Of a DNA stretch of 64,000 nt, positions 1 through 8,152 are shown piece by piece (positions within the stretch are counted from its first letter, which is position 1; each line of letters begins with the position of its first letter). The notes beneath the pieces are model-generated. The model made no database searches. It was not told the origin of the DNA and saw only the letters and a program-made list of their open reading frames with translations. The translations under genes were made by a program, and so were the position numbers. Source of the DNA: Desulfonatronum lacustre DSM 10312 (GTDB lineage Bacteria; Desulfobacterota; Desulfovibrionia; Desulfovibrionales; Desulfonatronaceae); the NCBI RefSeq assembly GCF_000519265.1, contig NZ_KI912608.1, positions 2,823,313 through 2,887,312 of the forward strand. The letters are read 5' to 3'.

Positions 1-2
1 CA

Positions 3-72
3 CTGACTACTGACCTCTGATCCCTGCCTACTGACACCTGATCACTGCCCTCTGCCCTCTGATCACTGATTA
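3..72. repeat. Degenerate heptanucleotide tandem repeat, ten units
   Basis: Ten consecutive 7-base units all begin CTG (consensus CTGAYCN; units include CTGACTA, CTGACCT, CTGATCC, CTGCCCT, CTGATCA). The phase is perfect from the first to the tenth unit. The array may continue left of the window. A shorter array of the same type lies at 4467-4500. Confidence 0.85.
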
Positions 73-489
73 TGGCTTGATTTGTGTGGGTTATTCTGTT
101 CACTTCGCTTGTGAGAAAAAGTGATACCTGGATGAGTTTTGTTCTGTTCTGCACAGGCAGGTCTGTTTGTTTCTGGAAACCGGCTTGAACCCAAAGCATG
201 TTCTGCCTGGTCAGGGATTAGAAAAATACTGATATACCTCCATAGTGATGTAATGAGCTTCAAGTTAACTCCTTTACAGCATATTGTATGAGTACCAAGG
301 GCTATCGATATTCTAAGGCGGGCTGTGCCCGCAACCCAAGCAGCAAGAAAAGAATGCTGCACCACTGAGCTTGTCCAAGGACTTGATCATTTGCAAGTCC
401 CGAACGGATAGGATCGGCTCAGCCCGAACGGATAGGATGGGCGCGTGCTATCAGAATAAAAAAGGAAATACAAAACAAATAAGTTTGAA
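73..489. other. Intergenic region upstream of the PaaK-like gene
   Basis: No gene supported. The stretch is AT-richer than the core genes. It holds a 16-base direct repeat at 399-414 and 423-438 close to the downstream gene. An open frame on the minus strand at 63-365 has no recognisable protein character. Confidence 0.5.
399..438. repeat. 16-base direct repeat upstream of the PaaK-like gene
   Basis: CCCGAACGGATAGGAT occurs identically at 399-414 and 423-438, 24 bases start to start. The pair ends about 50 bases before the ATG at 490. It could be a pair of operator half-sites or a simple duplication; nothing in the sequence decides this. Confidence 0.6.
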
Positions 490-1833
490 ATGAAAACAAT
501 TACCTTACTTACTCAGCTTCTTAAATTCAAAAACGATTCAAAACTAACTGCTCAGAAAGTACAGGAATTGTCTCGTCAAAGGTTTACATCTTTACTGGAA
601 ACGACCTATCACGCTTCGGTTTTTTACCGGGACCTTTACAGTTCTCACGGAATTAAACCCAGTGACCTGAGAGACATTACCCCTAAAGATCTTCCCATTA
701 TTTCCAGAACAATGGTGTTGGATAACTTTGATGCTTTGATTACCGACCCATCCATTACCCGTAAATCGGTCGAGGAATTCCTCAGCAATGACACCAATCC
801 GCAAAACAGATTCAGAGGTAATACGGTGATGCATACATCCGGAACTACCGGTGTTCCAGGAATATTTTTATACTCAAAAAAGGAATGGAGTTTTATAGCG
901 GCCCTTGTAGTTGCCCGGATTTCACAGCCTGTTTTTAGGCCTTTCAATAAACTCCGGCTTGCTTTTCTTGGAAAAACCGGGGGACATTATGGAGGAGTTA
1001 CACTCACCAGTGATGCACCAAAACTTCTTTACAATACCAGTTTTTTTAACCCGGAGGATATTCAAAGCTTGATTTCCGGTTTAAATGAGTTTCAACCTGA
1101 TATCATTTCAGGATATGCAGGCACAATATATCAGCTGGCACTGGCAAAAGCAGATGGCCGGTTAAAAATTAAGCCGGAGCGTTTACAATCCTCAGGAGAA
1201 GTGCTCACAGATAATATGCGGCAGGCAATTGAAAGAGCGTTCAACCAGGATGTAATTGACTTGTATGCCTGTTGTGAATCCATTGTAATGGGTATTCAAA
1301 AAAGTGGCAGTGAGCCTTTTCACCTTTTTAATGACTGGCACCACTTCGAAGTTATTGATGAAAAAGACAACTTAGTTCCGGAAGGTACGCAAGGGTCTTT
1401 GTTGGTCACGCCTCTCTACAAAACATTGCAACCACTTACTAGATACCGTTTGTCGGACACCATGGCAATTAAAACAACTGAGCCATTCATTACGTTAAAC
1501 AGATTTTCAGGAAGAACCGGAGATACGCTCACATATATAGATCCACAAGGCATCAAACATACCATTCATCCTTATGATATGTTAGCGTTTTATGTTCCTG
1601 GATTGCGGCAATTTCAGTTTGAGCAAACCTCTCCCAACACCTTACTGCTTCGTATTTCTGTCCATGATGGTTATAGCGATACCAAACAGGTCGCAGAAAA
1701 AAAACTACAGGACATTCTTGTGAAGGTAAATATCCAAAAGTTCGTTACGGCAAAAGTAGAGCTTGTCGAAACGATAGGCGTGAATCCCAAAACAGGGAAA
1801 TTCAAAACCGTAATACCATATCTTAGCAGCTAA
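490..1833 (+). CDS. PaaK/CapK-like adenylate-forming ligase
   Basis: 447 aa, close to the usual length of phenylacetate-CoA ligase family enzymes, which activate a carboxylate as acyl-AMP. The nucleotide-binding loop TSGTTGVPG is at residues 116-124; a YACCES segment sits where the family has its YG.TE-like motif, and RYRLSD and GRTGD follow in the C-terminal half. The substrate cannot be read from sequence; relatives occur in aromatic acid catabolism and in polysaccharide clusters (CapK). Base composition is clearly AT-richer than the genes after 4.5 kb, and mobile-element remnants follow, which suggests acquisition by transfer. No strong Shine-Dalgarno lies close to the ATG. No neighbouring pathway gene gives a role. 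Confidence 0.85.
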   Translation: MKTITLLTQLLKFKNDSKLTAQKVQELSRQRFTSLLETTYHASVFYRDLYSSHGIKPSDLRDITPKDLPIISRTMVLDNFDALITDPSITRKSVEEFLSNDTNPQNRFRGNTVMHTSGTTGVPGIFLYSKKEWSFIAALVVARISQPVFRPFNKLRLAFLGKTGGHYGGVTLTSDAPKLLYNTSFFNPEDIQSLISGLNEFQPDIISGYAGTIYQLALAKADGRLKIKPERLQSSGEVLTDNMRQAIERAFNQDVIDLYACCESIVMGIQKSGSEPFHLFNDWHHFEVIDEKDNLVPEGTQGSLLVTPLYKTLQPLTRYRLSDTMAIKTTEPFITLNRFSGRTGDTLTYIDPQGIKHTIHPYDMLAFYVPGLRQFQFEQTSPNTLLLRISVHDGYSDTKQVAEKKLQDILVKVNIQKFVTAKVELVETIGVNPKTGKFKTVIPYLSS

Positions 1834-1867
1834 TCATGCGATAATAATTCCATTTTACGTGAGCCCA

Positions 1868-1882
1868 CGGGGTCGGACCGAG
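1868..1882. repeat. Left copy of a 15-base inverted repeat bracketing the RAYT remnant and EamA gene
   Basis: CGGGGTCGGACCGAG here is repeated as its exact reverse complement at 3582-3596. The two copies enclose the MITE-like repeat, the transposase remnant and the EamA gene. The rest of 1834-2075 shows no gene. Confidence 0.6.
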
Positions 1883-2075
1883 CCAACCCTTTGATTAATT
1901 GAAGCAAATAGTTCAAATATGCTTGTTTTTCTCCTTAGAATGCCAATTTTGCCTTCAAAAATGCCATTCCAAGACTCCCTCTGCTGAAAACTGATTTCAC
2001 TGCCAATTCCAAGAGCCAATCGATACTTTGTTCCAGGTCATGTTTGGCACATAACCCATCGGTGTCATAACAGTC

Positions 2076-2224
2076 CGTTGAAAAACTCCCAAGTGCTGCG
2101 TTGCCGCAAAAAGTTCAAACTCTCACGTATGAATAAATACGCTTCAACCTTGCCCTTTTTTTTGCTCCTTGCACTTGAGGTTTTTGAACGAACTGCCGGA
2201 TAAGGACAATTCCAACACTCAGTA
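2076..2224 (+). repeat. MITE-like dispersed repeat, copy 1
   Basis: About 149 bp, closely matching 56876-57023 from CGTTGAAAAACTCCC at the left to CAACACTCAG at the right. It is internally semi-palindromic: GTTGAAAAACTCCCAAGTGC on the left faces GCACTTGAGGTTTTTGAAC on the right. It has no coding capacity. It abuts the truncated 5' end of the transposase remnant at 2227, so it may have inserted into or recombined with that gene. Confidence 0.8.
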
Positions 2225-2226
2225 AG

Positions 2227-2574
2227 CTGGAGTTTCTCATCAAATTTTCCCGTGACAGGCAAAATTGGATCAATTGGCTTTTTGAGGCCAGGAAGCGATA
2301 CCAGCTGAAGATCCTCAACTACACCGTCACCTCGAATCATACTCACCTCTTGGTTTTCAGCGAGGAAGGCGTCACGGCCCTGCCCAGGTCAATCCAGTTG
2401 GTTGCCGGCAGAACCGCCCAGGAGTACAACCAGCGCAAAAGTCGCAAAGGTGCGTTTTGGGAAGACCGCTACCATGCCACAGCCGTGGATACGGACAAGC
2501 ATCTGCTCAAGTGCATGCCGTACATCGATCTGAACATGGTCCGGGCTGGGGTTGTGGAACATCTCCGGGAATAG
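2227..2574 (+). pseudogene. REP-associated (Y1/IS200-like) transposase remnant, 5' end missing
   Basis: The frame can be read from about 2227 to the TAG at 2572-2574. It contains SNHTHLL (the HUH metal-binding motif), AQEYNQRK (the likely nucleophile tyrosine) and the conserved tail with GAFWEDRYH and YIDLNMVRAGVV. These are hallmarks of RAYT transposases, which act on single-stranded REP-type DNA. The N-terminal 30 or so residues before the first helix are absent, replaced by the repeat ending at 2224. No start codon lies near the break; the first in-frame ATG is at 2350, after the HUH motif. It should be inactive. Confidence 0.8.
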
Positions 2575-2636
2575 CATTTCACCGGATCTAAATAACTACT
2601 TGACTTCCTTCCCAAAATAAAAAAGCTCGTTTCCGG

Positions 2637-3581
2637 GTGGAAACGAACAACTCCAAAGAGGTTATTATTATCAAACAGAATGGTGGGGTGAGTACGTCTT
2701 TCGTGGCACTTGCAGCGTTATGCTGGGGACTATCAGGCGGGATTGCCGGCATTCTCACGGCCCAGGGCTGGGATCCGGTTGTGGTGTCGTTCTACTGGGG
2801 CGCCATCGGGTTTTTGGTCGTTATCGTATGGCTATCGATTCGTCCGCGCGGCAGTGGACTAACAAGTCGTCGACTGTGGTTCTGGTCGGCGATTGCCGGT
2901 GTGGGCGTAGCTGGCAACCTGGGATTTTATTTAGTGAGCATCGCGCAGGGCAGTGTCGCGGTTGCGGTGACCCTGATGTACTGTGCGCCCGTGTTCGTCT
3001 ATCTCGTTTCCTTCACACTCAAACTCGAAAGACCGGCTCTGTTCAAGTGGGCTGCTATCGCTCTGGTAATGTTTGGCGTGGTGCTGCTCACTGGCATCTA
3101 TGAGGGCGAAGCGGGTGAGGTCACACCCATCGCCGCCGGTGCCGGGTTGCTTTCTGGCCTGTTTTATGCGGTATTCATCTTTGGATTTAAGTATGCGGCA
3201 CCCCACGGCAGCCCACAAGCAATTCTTGTGATAGCCCTAGCTGTTCTTACAATCATACTGATGTGGCTGAGCGATGCCGATCAAGCCCTGGCAGTACTGA
3301 AAGCGCCGAGTTGGCCACTGTTCGTGGTCTTAGGGGTACTCGGCACCGGCTTGTCGTTTATTCTCTATATCGTCGGCTTGAACCATACTACACCGACGGT
3401 AGCGTCTATTGTGGCAATGGTCGAGCCGGCAACCGCTTCGCTATTCGGCGTGGTGATTTTAAATGAAACCCTGGCCTCACAGCAGATATTCGGCATGGGA
3501 CTGATTTTGGTCACTGTTACTGCCCTGAGTGTATATTCGAGCGCTCAAAACGAGCCTCTTACGACTAAACCGCTTGCTTAA
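2637..3581 (+). CDS. EamA/DMT-family inner-membrane transporter
   Basis: 314 aa counted from a GTG at 2637. It is highly hydrophobic with about ten predicted membrane spans in two EamA halves, each beginning with an ALCWG- or GAGLLSG-like segment, typical of drug/metabolite exporters. The substrate is unknown. The start is uncertain: an in-frame GTG at 2688, just before the first membrane span, is a good alternative, and the 5' part has an AGAGG at 2657-2661. The gene follows the transposase remnant by 62 bases and ends at the right copy of the 15-base inverted repeat, so it may have travelled with that element. Confidence 0.85.
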   Translation: METNNSKEVIIIKQNGGVSTSFVALAALCWGLSGGIAGILTAQGWDPVVVSFYWGAIGFLVVIVWLSIRPRGSGLTSRRLWFWSAIAGVGVAGNLGFYLVSIAQGSVAVAVTLMYCAPVFVYLVSFTLKLERPALFKWAAIALVMFGVVLLTGIYEGEAGEVTPIAAGAGLLSGLFYAVFIFGFKYAAPHGSPQAILVIALAVLTIILMWLSDADQALAVLKAPSWPLFVVLGVLGTGLSFILYIVGLNHTTPTVASIVAMVEPATASLFGVVILNETLASQQIFGMGLILVTVTALSVYSSAQNEPLTTKPLA

Positions 3582-3596
3582 CTCGGTCCGACCCCG
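3582..3596. repeat. Right copy of the 15-base inverted repeat
   Basis: CTCGGTCCGACCCCG, the exact reverse complement of 1868-1882, begins one base after the EamA stop codon. From here to 3850 (about 255 bases) I see no convincing gene. Confidence 0.6.
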
Positions 3597-3850
3597 AACC
3601 AACCGTGATCTTGGTTTTCGTCGTAGCGCATGTTTCTGACCTTTGCCGTTACTGAAACAGAACCCACGTTGGGATTGGAGATGGAGACAAGCCGACCGCG
3701 CCATCCTGACTTCGTCTTCCTCACCCGCGCCCCCGCGCCCCGGCGTTTCCCGCGTCCGCATTACCGAAATCGTGGAAACCTGGCCGCACTTGGTTCGGCC
3801 CGTGAGGTGGAGGAGGTAAGGTTTATCGGGCAGTTGGTAGCGGCACTGGG

Positions 3851-4144
3851 CTATCCAATAGCTCTCCCGATTTCTTGTCTCGAGGAACCGAGACCGATAA
3901 GGGCCCTCATCATCATTTCCAGTGAAACGGAAGGATCTCCATGCTCGACTTTGGCAATCCGAGACTGGCTTGAACCGATTGCTTCGGCCAATTTCGCCTG
4001 AGTCATCTTTAGTGCCTTCCGCTTTTGAACAATGGTATCGGCCAAAGCCAGCTTCATATCAATAATAGCCAAGTCAGCCTGATCAAGATCAAGAAACTCA
4101 TCCACGTCTCCGACAACCCAGCCCTTTGATTGCAGATTCTTCAT
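3851..4144 (-). CDS. XRE-family antitoxin (HigA-like)
   Basis: 97 aa. A Cro/C1 helix-turn-helix spans about residues 47-67 (MTQAKLAEAIGSSQSRIAKVE-like), preceded by an acidic N-terminal segment that could contact the toxin. It lies 32 bases downstream of a RelE/Gp49-type toxin frame on the same strand, the toxin-first order of higBA-type modules. Family knowledge predicts that it neutralises the toxin and represses its own promoter; this is inferred from context. It is AT-richer than hisC next door. Confidence 0.85.
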   Translation of the reverse strand: MKNLQSKGWVVGDVDEFLDLDQADLAIIDMKLALADTIVQKRKALKMTQAKLAEAIGSSQSRIAKVEHGDPSVSLEMMMRALIGLGSSRQEIGRAIG

Positions 4145-4176
4145 TTTTTTTTTGCTTCCATCACACCCTCCATCAT

Positions 4177-4560
4177 TCAGTCGTCATAAGCGGCGAGCCT
4201 GGCTTTGCAGAGATCAATCGTCGCCTTGAGCGTTCTTCGTGTTTTCTTTTGTTCCCAGTGGATCAGCACAATGCAGTCTGCATCGATCCGATAGAAAAAC
4301 CTCCAAGTGACATCTTCATCAACAATCCGTAGTTCATGACACCGCTTGCCGATTGAAGGCATTGGCCTGCTGTGAGGCAGGGACAAACTTTGTCCGGATT
4401 GAAGCGCCGAGGCAATGGCTGATACACCCGTTGTTTTAGTAGCCGGTCCTCGCGCACTTCCGTCTTCTGACCTCTGACCACTGACACTGGCCACTGACGG
4501 GCGAGAAATAACTTTTTGCACCCGACTCAGCCCATCCCGCACGACCTCACCCGCGCACAA
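4177..4560 (-). CDS. RelE/Gp49-like (HigB-type) toxin with disrupted 5' end
   Basis: The C-terminal 75 or so residues match phage Gp49/RelE-type toxins: LPHSRPMPSIGKRCHELRI, then WRFFYRID and a KKTRRT segment ending in LCKARLAAYDD. The upstream part is unlike the family. It is read through a degenerate heptanucleotide array (4467-4500), and the most upstream ATG at 4560 overlaps the 3' end of hisC. The usual N-terminal strand and first helix seem to have been replaced by repeat-encoded sequence. The true start is unknown; a GTG at 4494 is possible. The toxin may be inactive, leaving an orphan antitoxin. Confidence 0.65.
   Translation of the reverse strand: MCAGEVVRDGLSRVQKVISRPSVASVSGQRSEDGSARGPATKTTGVSAIASALQSGQSLSLPHSRPMPSIGKRCHELRIVDEDVTWRFFYRIDADCIVLIHWEQKKTRRTLKATIDLCKARLAAYDD
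4467..4500. repeat. Short heptanucleotide array inside the toxin 5' region
   Basis: CTGACCT, CTGACCA, CTGACAC, then an imperfect TGGCCA and CTGACGG. Units match those of the array at 3-72. Its position coincides with the point where homology of the toxin frame to its family ends. Confidence 0.7.
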
Positions 4561-5659
4561 CCTCTTCCAGCGCCCGACAAAACTCCTCCATCACCGGCCG
4601 TTGCACCAGGCTGACCCGGATCCAGCCGGGAAAGCGAAACCCGGTCATGGTCCGGACCATGACGCCTTTGTGGGCCAGCTTGCGATAGAGCAGGGTGTCG
4701 GAGACCGGAGTGCGGATCATCATGAAATTTCCCTCGTGGCAGACATATTCCAATCCCAGCCTGGCGCATACGCCGCGCAGCAGTTCCTTGGCCTCGCCTA
4801 CCATGGCCCTGGTGTCGGCGATGAACGGGCCGTCGTGCTCCAGGGCCGCGGTTGCCGCGATCTGGCCCAGGCTGTTCACGGAATAGACCACGTGGGTGCG
4901 GCGGATGATGTCCACCACCTCGGGTGAGCCGCACAAATAGCCCACGCGCAGCCCGGCCAGGGCGTACATCTTGGAGAAGGTCCGGAAGACCACGAGATTC
5001 GGAAACTCGCGCATCAACTCCATCCCGTCGGGGTAATCCTCCCGGTCCACGTACTCAAAATAGGCCTCGTCCAGAACCACGATCCGCTCGCCACCCACGG
5101 CCTCCAGAAAGCCGCGCATGGTCGCCGCGTCCCAGTACGTGCCCGTGGGGTTGTTGGGGTTGCAGACGAAAAAGATTTTGGTCCGCTCGTCAGCCGCGTC
5201 CAGCATGGCCTGGGGATCAAAGGCCAAATCCTTTAGCGGCGTCAGCCGGGCCTGGAAGCCGGAAAACTCGGCCACCCATTCGTACACGGCAAAGGTCTTG
5301 TCCGCGGTGACGATATTGTCCCCGCGCTCGCAAAAGGCCTTGATCACGCTGGCGATGACCTCGCAGGAGCCGTTGCCCACCAGGAACTGATCGGCGGACT
5401 TGTCGAATTTCGCGGCCAGAGCCTGGCGCAGATCATAGCAGTCCCCGCTGGGATAGATCGGCGTGCGTCCAGCCTCGAAATCTTCGATGGCCTGGCGGGC
5501 CGATGGCGGAGGCCCCAGCGCATTCTCGTTGTTGTTCAGGCGATGGAGATGATCCACCCCGAACAGTCGTCGCAGCTCGTGATCCGGCCGACTGGGGGTG
5601 TAGGGCTCAAAGGCCTGGATATAGGCGGGGACCAGACGGTCAAGGGGCAGTGTGGACAT
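4547..5659 (-). CDS. hisC: Histidinol-phosphate aminotransferase-like PLP enzyme
   Basis: 370 aa, a normal HisC length. It is a class I/II fold aminotransferase with CNPNNPTG at 166-173, DEAYFEY from 197 and the PLP lysine K230 in TFSKMYALAGLRVGY. HisC converts imidazole-acetol phosphate and glutamate to histidinol phosphate; some homologues act on aromatic or other amino acids, so the substrate is inferred from family only. No other his gene is nearby. Its start overlaps the stop of the upstream ATPase-fold gene by 20 bases, which suggests translational coupling. Confidence 0.85.
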   Translation of the reverse strand: MSTLPLDRLVPAYIQAFEPYTPSRPDHELRRLFGVDHLHRLNNNENALGPPPSARQAIEDFEAGRTPIYPSGDCYDLRQALAAKFDKSADQFLVGNGSCEVIASVIKAFCERGDNIVTADKTFAVYEWVAEFSGFQARLTPLKDLAFDPQAMLDAADERTKIFFVCNPNNPTGTYWDAATMRGFLEAVGGERIVVLDEAYFEYVDREDYPDGMELMREFPNLVVFRTFSKMYALAGLRVGYLCGSPEVVDIIRRTHVVYSVNSLGQIAATAALEHDGPFIADTRAMVGEAKELLRGVCARLGLEYVCHEGNFMMIRTPVSDTLLYRKLAHKGVMVRTMTGFRFPGWIRVSLVQRPVMEEFCRALEEVVRG

Positions 5660-6974
5660 ATTCCATCAGCAGCACGTCGGAGCGGTCGGCCTGCGGCAGA
5701 ACCAGACTTGGTCTGCATCCCTGTTCCAGCAAATCGCCGCACAGCGCGGCCTGCCAGCCTTCGGCCAAATCAATGCGAAAAAGAATGCGCTGGTATCCTT
5801 CGCCGCGGAGCACGCGCAGATGCCGGGCAATGTTCTCGGCGTTGTCCGCGCCGTCCAGGAGCGGGCGGAGCACTATCTCCCCCAGTTCCCGGTTCATGGC
5901 CGCGGCGAACAGCGAACGGTCCCGGGCGTGGCTTTGGGGGCGGCCCACGGCATCAAGAGCCGGTAAAATGGTTCGCGGCAGAAACACCCGCTGGTAGGTT
6001 TCTTCCAGAAAGGGGATGCATCCGGGATGGGCCCAAACCTGCAACCCCTCGTCCTCCCGCAAATGCCGGAACCAGACCGGAATCCGCTGATCGCCGTCCT
6101 GTTCGGTCCGCGTGATCGTTGCCAGCAACTCGAAGCCATGCTTGGACAAGTCCAGTCCTGAAGGCGTGCCGTCCGGATTGCTGAACAGGCAGGAAACTTT
6201 GCTCCGGGCCAGGGCCAGAAGCATATGCTCCAGCAGGGGCGCAAGGCCCTGGTCGCAGGCGTCCAGCAGCCAGGGGCCGCTGAACGTCACGCTTTTTTCG
6301 GACATGTACTCCCAAAAGAGGAGGCCTCGCACCCGGTCCGCATCGTCCAGGGCCACGCTGACCTGGAATTTTCCAGCCGCGATCCTGTCCGTGATTTTGC
6401 CGGGAAAAGCAATCCAGGGCGGCAGCTCCCGGACATGGTAGCGCCCCATAATCCGGGCGCAGCCGTGGGCGATACGGTGATAATCCGTGGCGGCCTCCAC
6501 CCGTACCGGGGCGCAGGGCAGGCCCTCGTCACCCTGCTGGGAGGATATCCGTGCATACACGTGATCCTGGCGCAAGGTCAGAAACAGTTGTCCGCCAACC
6601 CTGGAAACATGCAGGCCGTCGCTCATCCGCGAGGCCAGCAGCAGAGGCAAGGCATGATCATCTTCTTCGCCTGGATCGGCTCCGGCCACGATATTCATGG
6701 CCGAGAGGTCCAGGCTGTCGGCGGCCACGGAAAAAGTGGCCGATACCGCGCCGGGGGCCTGTCCCAGCAAGATCTGCACGGCCTCGCCGGGAAGCACCCG
6801 GGCCAGATACAGGAGCACTTCCTCCATGGACATGGCCAGGCGCAGTCCCTTTTCCCGGGCCAGCCCGAAAATCCGTGCCGCGTTTTCAGCTGCGGATTGC
6901 AGCAGGGGGACCCAGTCCGGCTCGGCGGGCACGGTCACGGTTATGGATGATTTGTTTTGTTGGGTGGCGGTCAT
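5640..6974 (-). CDS. Anti-sigma-factor-like ATPase-fold protein with C-terminal extension
   Basis: 444 aa. The first 140 or so residues look like an RsbW-type HATPase domain: an SMEEVLLYLARV helix (N-box-like glutamate) and a later segment with LPLLLASRMSDG and GGQLFLTL. The remaining 300 residues include a region resembling acyltransferase folds (RVRGLLFWEYMS, then repeated hydrophobic strands), but I cannot name it with certainty. It is probably co-transcribed with the downstream hisC-like gene, sharing 20 bases. Role unknown; a regulatory kinase or nucleotide-binding switch is one option. Confidence 0.55.
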   Translation of the reverse strand: MTATQQNKSSITVTVPAEPDWVPLLQSAAENAARIFGLAREKGLRLAMSMEEVLLYLARVLPGEAVQILLGQAPGAVSATFSVAADSLDLSAMNIVAGADPGEEDDHALPLLLASRMSDGLHVSRVGGQLFLTLRQDHVYARISSQQGDEGLPCAPVRVEAATDYHRIAHGCARIMGRYHVRELPPWIAFPGKITDRIAAGKFQVSVALDDADRVRGLLFWEYMSEKSVTFSGPWLLDACDQGLAPLLEHMLLALARSKVSCLFSNPDGTPSGLDLSKHGFELLATITRTEQDGDQRIPVWFRHLREDEGLQVWAHPGCIPFLEETYQRVFLPRTILPALDAVGRPQSHARDRSLFAAAMNRELGEIVLRPLLDGADNAENIARHLRVLRGEGYQRILFRIDLAEGWQAALCGDLLEQGCRPSLVLPQADRSDVLLMEYVHTAP

Positions 6975-7218
6975 GGTGGCAAGCCCCTTGGAAAAATAGT
7001 CTCAACCAGCCACTGCTTGCCATAAAACCTGCAACTTGCAAAGATAAGAGGCTGGGCTACCCTGGGATAATTTTAAGAAATTCAATCGACCCAACGGGGC
7101 TCCGTAAAACGCCCTAGCGCATGTTTTTCGGTGCGCGTCCGACCGGACGTCACGGCCCCGGTTTTTGACGGACCCCGTCCTGTGCAACGAACCCGGGATG
7201 AATCAGGGTTGTCGCCGC

Positions 7219-7752
7219 TCACTCCAGCAGATATCCGTACCGCCCCCTGACCCGATCCGTTTCCGCGACCAGCACCTCGGCCTCCTGGGCCACCACGTCC
7301 GCGTCCACGAACCCCAGGCGGTCGTTCAGATAGTAGGCCAGCACCTCCCTGGATTCCACGTACCGCCAGACCAGCACGTAGGCCGAGCCGAGATACGGCC
7401 GCTCCGCGAACTGGGGCCGGGTGACCAGGCGCAGGCTGAGATGCTTTTCATCCGGTTCGGCCAGCCGGAACAGAGCGGACTTCTGAAACGTCTCCTTGAG
7501 GTGCAGGGCCAGCCGCATGCCCACCGGGTCGGTCCCCTGGTGCTCCACCAACACGGGGATGCCTTGCTCCTTTGCCGCCTCCAGCGCCGGTTCCGCCACC
7601 GACTCCTCCTCAGGGACCACCTGTATGGGCTGGGCCGTGGGTTGTTCGACCACGGTTTCGCCCTGATCCTGGGCACCGGCCGTACCAAAGGCAACCAGCA
7701 TCACCAACAGCCCCACCATCAGCAATACTCCGAAAAATGATTTGCTTCTCAT
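7219..7752 (-). CDS. Secreted hypothetical protein with signal peptide
   Basis: 177 aa from the ATG at 7752, chosen because a GGGAGG lies upstream and a signal peptide follows directly (MRSKSFFGV, a long Leu/Val/Met core, then AFGTAGAQ). An ATG 12 codons earlier lacks these. A Glu/Pro/Gln-rich linker follows, then a C-terminal domain of about 110 residues with RLALHLKETF and a strand-rich stretch. I do not recognise the family. The protein is probably periplasmic. It ends over 200 bases before the neighbouring start and sits alone. Confidence 0.65.
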   Translation of the reverse strand: MRSKSFFGVLLMVGLLVMLVAFGTAGAQDQGETVVEQPTAQPIQVVPEEESVAEPALEAAKEQGIPVLVEHQGTDPVGMRLALHLKETFQKSALFRLAEPDEKHLSLRLVTRPQFAERPYLGSAYVLVWRYVESREVLAYYLNDRLGFVDADVVAQEAEVLVAETDRVRGRYGYLLE

Positions 7753-7795
7753 CACTTCGGTCCCTCCCTGGGATATGAAGAGTTTCAACCATAAT

Positions 7796-7976
7796 GTAAC
7801 TACTCAGCACAGAGTAATTCTGTTGCCGGGGTCGGAATCGGAATCGGGATCGGGATCGAAAACGCTGGGATGCGTTCTAAATTCTTCCTGTTTCGATTCC
7901 GAATCCGATAGCGAAGCGCCGACCCCGACCCCGATTGCCGGAGCAAGATCGGACACAAAATGTACTGAGTAGTTAC
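7796..7976 (+). repeat. Long imperfect palindrome, element copy A
   Basis: 181 bp bounded by a perfect 12-base inverted repeat (GTAACTACTCAG at 7796-7807, CTGAGTAGTTAC at 7965-7976). Inside, hexamer-like GGAATC/GGGATC units form a left arm (7828-7858) facing a complementary right arm (7891-7938). The centre has GATCGAAAACGC and GATGCGTTC. An inverted-orientation relative is at 33117-33273. No open frame; it lies between the secreted protein gene and the MotB-like gene. Confidence 0.8.
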
Positions 7977-8152
7977 GAATTTCAAATAGCGATCGTCCGA
8001 CCCGCTACGTTCCGCCACTTTCCCGAGCCCTGTCAACTCTTGGCGCACGTTCCCGCAAGCTGATGGCAAGAATTGCCGCCTGGACGGAAGCGAGGCCAGC
8101 AGAATCTTGGGCATTGAACTTGCAAGATATCAGCAAAAACAAGCGAGCTTCT

